DNA from: Christensenellaceae bacterium
Lineage (GTDB): Bacteria; Bacillota; Clostridia; Christensenellales; CAAEEZ01
DNA: 11,391 nt
Reading direction: 5' to 3'
Assembly (NCBI GenBank): GCA_020024085.1
Contig: JAHHUG010000041.1
Location: 1 to 11,391 of the forward strand
Numbering within the stretch: the stretch's first letter is position 1; every line of letters starts with the position of its first letter. Both the position numbers and the translations under genes were made by a program. The notes under the pieces are model-generated. The model made no database searches. It worked only from the letters and a program-made list of their open reading frames with translations, and was not told where the DNA came from. Below, piece by piece: positions 6,480 through 11,391 of this stretch.

Positions 6480-7193
6480 TTAGAGATATTTTACTGGTAT
6501 TATTTTTTTTAGAACAGTTGTCATTTCTTTAGGCAATGATATATTTGATAGCAAAATGTTTTTTGGATTACTAAATATGATTGCATCTAATATATTATAG
6601 TAATCATTAGAATATATCGGCAAAATATCAATATTTAGCTCGGGTTGTGTTGTGGTAAGTTTGATACTACCCTTTGTTTTTTCAAGTTTCAATTCGGACA
6701 CTCCCGAATAGGTAGAGTTCATAAGCGATGTAATATAGGTTAAGTCCTCGACTGTTGAAAACTTTAATAAATCGGCAGTAAAACCACGAAGTTCTAGCCA
6801 ATTATCTTTAAGTTTTTTTAGTCTAAAATTAAGTATTCCATCAATATTGTAGTCGGTAATATTATCCATTTTTGAACGAAGATAATTAACCTCATAGTTG
6901 ATATCAAAATAAATTATTGATGCCATATAAGCAACATCAAGATAGCAATTTACATCAATACCAGAAAAAACTATTCTTCGTTTTAGATATATCAAAATTA
7001 CCTTTGTAATAATATCTTGTAGCTCCGACTTAACAAAGTTTTCATTTTCAAGATTTGTAGCAAGTGAACAGATAAATCTCTCTTTTGAATTCTCCTTGGT
7101 ATAGGATAAATTTTTGATGCCATCTAGCCTTGAAATAATGTAATCATACTCCACATTATATTTTTTATCTATACTTAATTCATTAATCCACAT
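6480..7193 (-). CDS. YtxC-like protein, function unknown
   Basis: I assign this 237-residue protein to the YtxC family (annotated as putative sporulation proteins) from two clues. One is its place immediately upstream of thrS, as in Bacillus. The other is a central stretch at 118-132 (DGILNFRLKKLKDNW) that resembles the conserved NFRLK-containing block of YtxC, followed by a helical segment (FTADLLKFSTVEDLTYIT) where relatives have similar spacing. The N-terminal half is predicted to be helical, rich in I, L, Y and N. The C-terminal part is variable. There is no signal peptide, membrane span or catalytic motif. A start at 7220 is possible, but AAGAGGTG precedes the ATG at 7193 with a good spacer and lies downstream of the earlier ATG. 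YtxC has no established biochemical role. The match is by eye only. Confidence 0.6.
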   Translation of the reverse strand: MWINELSIDKKYNVEYDYIISRLDGIKNLSYTKENSKERFICSLATNLENENFVKSELQDIITKVILIYLKRRIVFSGIDVNCYLDVAYMASIIYFDINYEVNYLRSKMDNITDYNIDGILNFRLKKLKDNWLELRGFTADLLKFSTVEDLTYITSLMNSTYSGVSELKLEKTKGSIKLTTTQPELNIDILPIYSNDYYNILDAIIFSNPKNILLSNISLPKEMTTVLKKIIPVKYL

Positions 7194-7371
7194 AAAACAC
7201 CTCTTATCTATTCTATGCATATATTAAAATTTTTACACTTATAATCGCATTTTATTTTTCTAAACTTTTGTCGTTTTTTGCTTGGAACATTAATATTGAG
7301 GATTTTACTATATTATTTAGCAAAAAATATAATAGTTTGACAGATTTTATATTATTTTTAGGAAAAAATTT

Positions 7372-7938
7372 TTAGATATAACTAAACGAAAATATTATAT
7401 TTACCTTATTTTTGTAATGTGGATAATACAATTTGAACCGTTTTAGATAGTTCTTTGTTTCCTTATATGGAATATTATTAAGTGGGATATTATCCTTAAT
7501 CCAACCACTAACTACACCCTCTCCAGCATTATAACTACATATAACATACTCTATTTTTGTAAACTTTTGCTCAAGATAATTTAGATACCATACACCTAAT
7601 TTAATATTAGTTTTGTAGTCAGTTAGGTCAATATTTTGCATATCTAACTCGCCATTTTTGCTGATAAAATCCTTATTATTAATAATAAATTCTGCTGTAC
7701 TTGGCATAATTTGCATAAGACCAACTGCACCCTTTTTGCTAACAACTTTACTATCAAAATCACTTTCAATTTTGATAATAGATAAAATTGAGGCAATATC
7801 CAAATTTGTATTATACTTACCTAGTTCCTGTTGGATAAAATCAATATAAGTTGTATTAAGTGTAGACAAAAAAATTGTGTACATTAAAACACAAAAAATT
7901 AAAACAACTACAATAACTAATGCAAATTTTTTCAACAA
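7372..7938 (-). CDS. Membrane-anchored lytic transglycosylase (SLT family)
   Basis: Lytic transglycosylases cleave the glycan strand of peptidoglycan between MurNAc and GlcNAc, leaving 1,6-anhydroMurNAc. The 188-residue protein has a lysine pair and a hydrophobic segment at about 5-27, acting as signal anchor, followed by one SLT catalytic domain outside the membrane. The catalytic glutamate is E58 in IIKIESDF. The other family motifs are GAVGLMQIMPSTA at 70-82, NIKLGVWYLNYL at 111-122, and SYNAGEG at 135-141, with the final PYKETKNYL at 157-165. This is the small Slt type found next to coaE in many clostridia. It appears to start at TTG (7936-7938), 9 nt after GAGG; a second TTG follows at once. 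The ribosome binding site is inside a terminator-like hairpin, so expression may be low or conditional. Confidence 0.9.
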   Translation of the reverse strand: MLKKFALVIVVVLIFCVLMYTIFLSTLNTTYIDFIQQELGKYNTNLDIASILSIIKIESDFDSKVVSKKGAVGLMQIMPSTAEFIINNKDFISKNGELDMQNIDLTDYKTNIKLGVWYLNYLEQKFTKIEYVICSYNAGEGVVSGWIKDNIPLNNIPYKETKNYLKRFKLYYPHYKNKVNIIFSFSYI

Positions 7939-7984
7939 AAAAACTAACCTCTATTTACTATGATATGTAAAATTAAGGTTAGTT
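7936..7984 (-). terminator. Hairpin with T-run between coaE and slt, overlapping the slt start signals
   Basis: On the minus strand AACTAACCT (7976-7984) pairs with AGGTTAGTT (7942-7950) over 9 bp, with an inner TTTAC/GTAAA extension, and is followed by a T-run. It looks like the terminator of polA-coaE. Unusually, the 3' arm contains the GAGG of the slt ribosome binding site and the T-run is the spacer before the slt TTG start codon. Confidence 0.75.
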
Positions 7985-8004
7985 ATTAGCAAATTAGTAT
8001 AAAC

Positions 8005-8586
8005 TTATCTAAAATTAATGTTTGCCTTTTCTAAATTAAATAGCATTATTTCAACCTTCTCGGTTAAGTCCTCAAGCGAAGAATTATTTTCGATTGTATA
8101 ATCTATTTTTTTGTTTGCATAGCATTTAATTTGACTATTAATAATGCTTTTTATCTCGGTAACTGGTCTATTATCTCTAGCTTTTACCCTCTCGATACGG
8201 GTTTCAATGTCAGCTGTAACTACAACAACTTTGTCGTAATCCACCTCAAAACCACACTCGAAAAGTAGTGGAACCTCTACAAAATTTAGTCCGTGATAAT
8301 CCGACATTTCAAGTGCAAGATTGCGAATGATAGGGTGTGCAATATTATTAAGTTTTTTCCTTTCCTTATTGTTATTGAAAACAATCTTTGCAAGTACCCT
8401 TTTGTCAATTTTTTTGTCTACAAGAGCTGTTGGGAAAACCCTTGCAATTTGCTCAATGTAGTCTGGGTTTTGCAAAAGTGCATCATTTATTGCATCACTA
8501 CTGACACAATTATACCCGTGACTACGAATAATATCCATTACGGCAGATTTTCCACTGCCTATTCCACCTGTTAATGCTATTCTCAT
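8005..8586 (-). CDS. coaE: Dephospho-CoA kinase
   Basis: CoaE performs the last step of coenzyme A synthesis, ATP-dependent phosphorylation of the 3'-hydroxyl of dephospho-CoA. The 193-residue protein has normal family length. The P-loop is GGIGSGKS at residues 7-14 in the opening MRIALTGGIGSGKSAV. The substrate-binding segment contains FVEVPLLFECGFE, and VVVVTADIETRIERVKARDN carries the lid arginines. Its ATG overlaps the polA stop in an ATGA tetranucleotide, so translation is probably coupled to polA; no strong ribosome binding site is seen. polA followed by coaE is a common order in Bacillota. Confidence 0.96.
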   Translation of the reverse strand: MRIALTGGIGSGKSAVMDIIRSHGYNCVSSDAINDALLQNPDYIEQIARVFPTALVDKKIDKRVLAKIVFNNNKERKKLNNIAHPIIRNLALEMSDYHGLNFVEVPLLFECGFEVDYDKVVVVTADIETRIERVKARDNRPVTEIKSIINSQIKCYANKKIDYTIENNSSLEDLTEKVEIMLFNLEKANINFR

Positions 8587-11108
8587 TTACACTCTAGCCA
8601 AGTTCTACCCTCGCCAATATCAACGATAAGTGGTACATCAAGTTTGGCTACACCCTCCATTTCTTCCTTTAGTATTTTTTTGACCTCGTCGACCTCGTTA
8701 AGTGGAGTATCAATGATAAGTTCGTCATGTATTTGCAAGATTAATTTTGCTTTCAAATTTTCTCTAATTAATCTATTATAAACATTGATTGTCGCCATTT
8801 TGATTAGGTCTGCTGCTGAACCTTGTAGTGGCATATTCATAGCTGCCCTTTCGCCAAACGACCTAACTTGATAGTTTGATGACATAATTTCTGCAATGTA
8901 TCTTCTACGATTGAATAATGTTAAAACATAGCCATTTTCCTTGGCAAATTTAACATTACTCTCCATATATTCCTTAACCTTTGGATAGGTTACAAAATAT
9001 CTATCAATGTAATTTTGTGCAACATACACAGGTATTGATAGGTTTGTTGCAAGACCAAAACCACTAATTCCATAAATTATACCAAAATTAACTGCTTTTG
9101 CACTTCTTCGCATTTCTGGAGTAACATCTTTTGAATCAACTGCGAAAATTTCACTTGCTGTTTTTGCGTGAATATCTGCCTCGCTGTTGTATGCCTTGAT
9201 TAAGTTTTCATCTCCACTACAATGAGCAAGTAATCGTAGTTCAATTTGTGAATAGTCAGCAGAAAGTAAAGTATTTCCCTCGCTTGCTACAAACATTTCT
9301 CTAATTTTGCTACCCTCACTATCTCTTGCTGGGATATTTTGAAGATTTGGATTTGTTGAAGATAATCTGCCTGTTTTGGTTACCGTTTGTTCGTAGGTTG
9401 TGTGGATTTTGCCACCCTCAACTAGCCCTCTCATACCCTCGATATAGGTTGAGTTAAGTTTTGCAATCTTACGATATCTTAAAATTAGTTCGATTATAGG
9501 GTGTTTTCCCTCAAGTTTAAGTAGTACTTCCTCACTTGTTGAGTAACCAGTTTTTGTCTTTTTGACTGTCTTTAATCCTAGCTTTTCAAACAAAATTACA
9601 CCAAGTTGTTTTGGCGAATTAATATTGAAATTCTCTCCTGCAAGCTCAAAAATTTGGTCGGTTAAGCTAGCTAATTCCTTTACAAACTCCTCGCCAAGCC
9701 TATTTAAAATAGTGGTATCTATTGATACACCTTGACTTTCCATATCAAATAGGATTTTTTGTAATGGCATTTCTACATCTTCATACAAACTAACTAAATT
9801 TTCATTATTTAGATTATCTAGTTCAATCTTGTATAAATCAAACATTTTGGCACTATTTGGATTGATAATATTGAAGTCGCTAAATAGTTCCTCAACCGAT
9901 GTAAAATTTTTGCTTTTTATAATATATCCTGCAAGAAGCAAGTCAAAATAGTTGTTAATATTTACATTATATCCACTTAATTTGTGCATTAAATCTTTAG
10001 CACCAAACAGGATTTTTTTAACCGACTTATCCTCTAAAATAGGCTTTAAGCACGATATCAACTCATCATAAGTCAATCCCTCGTTGAATAAATCCTCAAT
10101 AATAGAAACCGAATAAGAAACCTCGTTATTTAGACTAAATGTAATACTATTATCAAAATTAATTGCTATACAATCGGTTGTTTTTGATAATACTTTTTGC
10201 AATTCTTGTATATTTTCAATAGTTTTTAGCTCGACTTGTTTTTCTTCAACCATTTCCACATTTTCAAATTTCATTCTGCTAATTAGTGAAGAAAACTCTA
10301 GTTCGTTAAGTTTTTGTAGCTGTTTTTCATTGAAAGGATAGATAAATTTAGTATCTTCAAGCGTGCAATCAATAGGCACTTCGGTATATATCGTTGCAAG
10401 TTTTTTAGAGAAATATGCACTCTCCTTATCGGCAACTAGATTGTCGTGAACCTTACCTTTAATTTTGTCGATATTTTCGTAAATACCATCAATATCCTTA
10501 TACTCATTTAGCAAGTTTCTTGCAGTTTTTTCGCCGATACCCCTTACACCTTTGATATTATCCGAATTGTCTCCAGCAAGTCCTTTATACTCGATTACTT
10601 GGTGTGGCAAAAATCCCTCTAGTTGCATACCTGCAAGGGTTACTTTGTCCATATCGGTTATACCTTTTTTTGCAAGCCAAACCTCAGTAGATTTTGATAC
10701 AAGTTGTAGTATATCCTTATCTCCACTGATAATATATGTTTGGTCGGGAAATCTAACCGAAAGCGTACCCAAAATATCATCTGCCTCGTAGCCTGCAAGC
10801 TCACAAATTTTGATATTTAGGCTTGCAAGTACCTCTTTTAGTAGTGGCATTTGCTCAACTAAATCCTCTGGCATTGGGTGTCTGCCTGCCTTGTACTCAT
10901 CGTACATTTTATGCCTAAATGTAGGTGCTTTTAGGTCGAATGCTACTGCTATATGTGTCGGCTCGATTTCATCAACAAGTTTTATTAGCATTGACAAAAA
11001 TCCATACACTGCACCTGTTGGCTTACCTGCTTTGTTGATAAGTTTTGGCATTGCATAGTATGCTCGATTGATTAAACTATTACCATCAATTAATACAATT
11101 TTGTTCAT
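8583..11108 (-). CDS. polA: DNA polymerase I
   Basis: PolA fills gaps and removes RNA primers during replication and repair. The 841-residue protein has an N-terminal 5' nuclease domain (about 1-290) with acidic residues at D8, E108, D110, D111, D130, D132, D180 and D183, and a helix-hairpin-helix GVRGIGEKTA at 188-197. The C-terminal polymerase has motif A ADYSQIE (D618), motif B RRSAKAVNFGIIYG (R667, K671, F675, Y679) and motif C HDE at 794-796. The middle domain (about 300-470) is a degenerate 3'-5' exonuclease: the DxE motif is absent (INFDNS) and the second motif reads GAKDLMH instead of an N-and-D form, so no proofreading is expected. This is the state of Bacillus and Thermus PolI, and the length lies in their range. 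The ATG start has AAGGA with a 7-nt spacer. Confidence 0.98.
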   Translation of the reverse strand: MNKIVLIDGNSLINRAYYAMPKLINKAGKPTGAVYGFLSMLIKLVDEIEPTHIAVAFDLKAPTFRHKMYDEYKAGRHPMPEDLVEQMPLLKEVLASLNIKICELAGYEADDILGTLSVRFPDQTYIISGDKDILQLVSKSTEVWLAKKGITDMDKVTLAGMQLEGFLPHQVIEYKGLAGDNSDNIKGVRGIGEKTARNLLNEYKDIDGIYENIDKIKGKVHDNLVADKESAYFSKKLATIYTEVPIDCTLEDTKFIYPFNEKQLQKLNELEFSSLISRMKFENVEMVEEKQVELKTIENIQELQKVLSKTTDCIAINFDNSITFSLNNEVSYSVSIIEDLFNEGLTYDELISCLKPILEDKSVKKILFGAKDLMHKLSGYNVNINNYFDLLLAGYIIKSKNFTSVEELFSDFNIINPNSAKMFDLYKIELDNLNNENLVSLYEDVEMPLQKILFDMESQGVSIDTTILNRLGEEFVKELASLTDQIFELAGENFNINSPKQLGVILFEKLGLKTVKKTKTGYSTSEEVLLKLEGKHPIIELILRYRKIAKLNSTYIEGMRGLVEGGKIHTTYEQTVTKTGRLSSTNPNLQNIPARDSEGSKIREMFVASEGNTLLSADYSQIELRLLAHCSGDENLIKAYNSEADIHAKTASEIFAVDSKDVTPEMRRSAKAVNFGIIYGISGFGLATNLSIPVYVAQNYIDRYFVTYPKVKEYMESNVKFAKENGYVLTLFNRRRYIAEIMSSNYQVRSFGERAAMNMPLQGSAADLIKMATINVYNRLIRENLKAKLILQIHDELIIDTPLNEVDEVKKILKEEMEGVAKLDVPLIVDIGEGRTWLECK

Positions 11109-11137
11109 TACACTATCCTTATTTATATATTATATAT

Positions 11138-11146
11138 ATTATATCA
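11138..11146 (-). promoter_or_regulatory. Extended -10 promoter candidate for polA
   Basis: TGATATAAT on the minus strand is a perfect extended -10 element (TGnTATAAT), and transcription would start near 11131, about 22 nt before the polA ATG. No good -35 hexamer is present, which extended -10 promoters tolerate. A second TATAAT lies 10 bp upstream (11148-11153) in the same AT-rich stretch, so the exact site is uncertain. Confidence 0.5.
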
Positions 11147-11204
11147 TATTATAAGCTAATTATCCTATATATTGTTGTATATTTTTACTTGTTGTTATAT
11201 AAAG

Positions 11205-11216
11205 AAGGTTGCAAAT
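11205..11216. repeat. Direct repeat AAGGTTGCAAAT, copy 1
   Basis: Twelve bases are identical to 11380-11391 at the window edge, 175 bp apart. On the same strand TTGCACC at 11254-11260 could pair with the GGTTGCAA of this copy, with one bulge. Confidence 0.6.
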
Positions 11217-11260
11217 AAAAGACATACCCTTTGATTTAATTTGTTTTGACTACTTGCACC

Positions 11261-11278
11261 GTGGTCGCTAACCACAAA
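11261..11278. repeat. Palindromic repeat GTGGTCGCTAACCACAAA, copy 1
   Basis: The 15-bp core is an inverted repeat (GTGGT...ACCAC) and the 18 bases differ from the copy at 11360 by one base in the loop-proximal part. A second palindrome, AAACTTTGAAAGTTT, begins within it at 11276 and runs to 11290, so two palindromes sit side by side. Confidence 0.65.
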
Positions 11279-11359
11279 CTTTGAAAGTTTGACAACATAA
11301 GTGATAATAATTGTATCCTACTATAAGGTTTATTCCATATATTTGTAATTCCTAAATAA

Positions 11360-11377
11360 GTGGTTGCTAACCACAAA
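11360..11377. repeat. Palindromic repeat GTGGTTGCTAACCACAAA, copy 2
   Basis: This is the second copy of the palindrome, with a perfect 6-bp stem (GTGGTT/AACCAC) around a 3-nt loop. It is followed two bases later by the second copy of AAGGTTGCAAAT (11380-11391), whose GGTTGCAA could pair with TTGCTAACC of this palindrome as an alternative fold. Confidence 0.65.
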
Positions 11378-11379
11378 AA

Positions 11380-11391
11380 AAGGTTGCAAAT
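11380..11391. repeat. Direct repeat AAGGTTGCAAAT, copy 2 (cut by window edge)
   Basis: This matches 11205-11216 exactly over 12 bases and reaches the last base of the window, so the repeat may be longer. The unit probably continues to the right. Confidence 0.55.

Larger units (their letters stand above)
11147..11391. other. Gene-free, repeat-bearing region upstream of polA
   Basis: No reading frame with a plausible start and ribosome binding site is visible here. The segment is AT-rich and contains the palindromes and direct repeats listed separately. A TTGACA hexamer occurs on the plus strand at 11289-11294, overlapping the AAACTTTGAAAGTTT palindrome, but the base pairs 17 bp further on (TGTATC) make a poor -10. 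Confidence 0.6.

Noticed and set aside
7194..7220. Nine-residue extension of the YtxC-like protein from an ATG at 7220.
   Set aside because: AAGAGGTG stands just before the ATG at 7193, inside the extension, and no ribosome binding site precedes 7220.
7307..7336. Imperfect AT-rich inverted repeat between slt and the YtxC-like gene.
   Set aside because: It has two central mismatches, only one G-C pair and no T-run; such repeats are expected by chance at this base composition. No convincing promoter was found in 7221-7371 either.
11289..11317. Plus-strand promoter starting at TTGACA for a divergent gene.
   Set aside because: The -10 position reads TGTATC, a poor match, and the hexamer is part of a palindrome.
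11109..11391. CRISPR array in the repeat-bearing region.
   Set aside because: Repeats are only 12-18 bp, are interleaved at unequal distances and number two each, so there is no regular spacer pattern.

Overview
The window is an AT-rich stretch of bacterial chromosome with every gene on the minus strand, so transcription runs from high to low coordinates. Gene content and order point to a low-GC Bacillota (Firmicutes), most likely a clostridial lineage. The evidence is a T-box in front of thrS, an attenuated infC-rpmI-rplT operon, a YtxC-like protein next to thrS, strong GGAGG ribosome binding sites and textbook sigma-A promoters. TGA is used as a stop (end of polA), so a mycoplasma-type code is unlikely. 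I cannot name a species.

In the direction of transcription: (1) A gene-free segment of about 280 bp at the right edge carries short palindromes and direct repeats, then an extended -10 promoter. (2) polA and coaE overlap by 4 bp. After a hairpin comes a small membrane-anchored lytic transglycosylase, whose ribosome binding site lies inside that hairpin. (3) A YtxC-like gene of unknown function ends just before a near-consensus promoter that drives a threonine T-box leader and thrS. (4) A second near-consensus promoter drives a leader that ends in an attenuator, followed by infC (start codon AUU), rpmI and rplT. This fits the L20-autoregulated operon known in Bacillota. (5) Past the rplT terminator come a SpoU/TrmH-family 2'-O-methyltransferase gene and yebC, packed closely together and closed by a strong terminator. 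(6) proA stands alone with its own terminator at the left edge; no proB is visible.

The genes are mostly housekeeping: DNA repair and replication, coenzyme A synthesis, threonyl-tRNA charging, translation initiation, 50S assembly, rRNA modification and proline synthesis. The order polA, coaE, ytxC, thrS, infC-rpmI-rplT resembles a compressed version of the same neighbourhood in Bacillus.

I see no mobile element, CRISPR array, tRNA, rRNA or defence system, and no clearly novel system. The most interesting material is regulatory: the infC attenuator with a matching antiterminator segment, the T-box, the hairpin that traps the transglycosylase ribosome binding site, and the repeat cluster upstream of polA.
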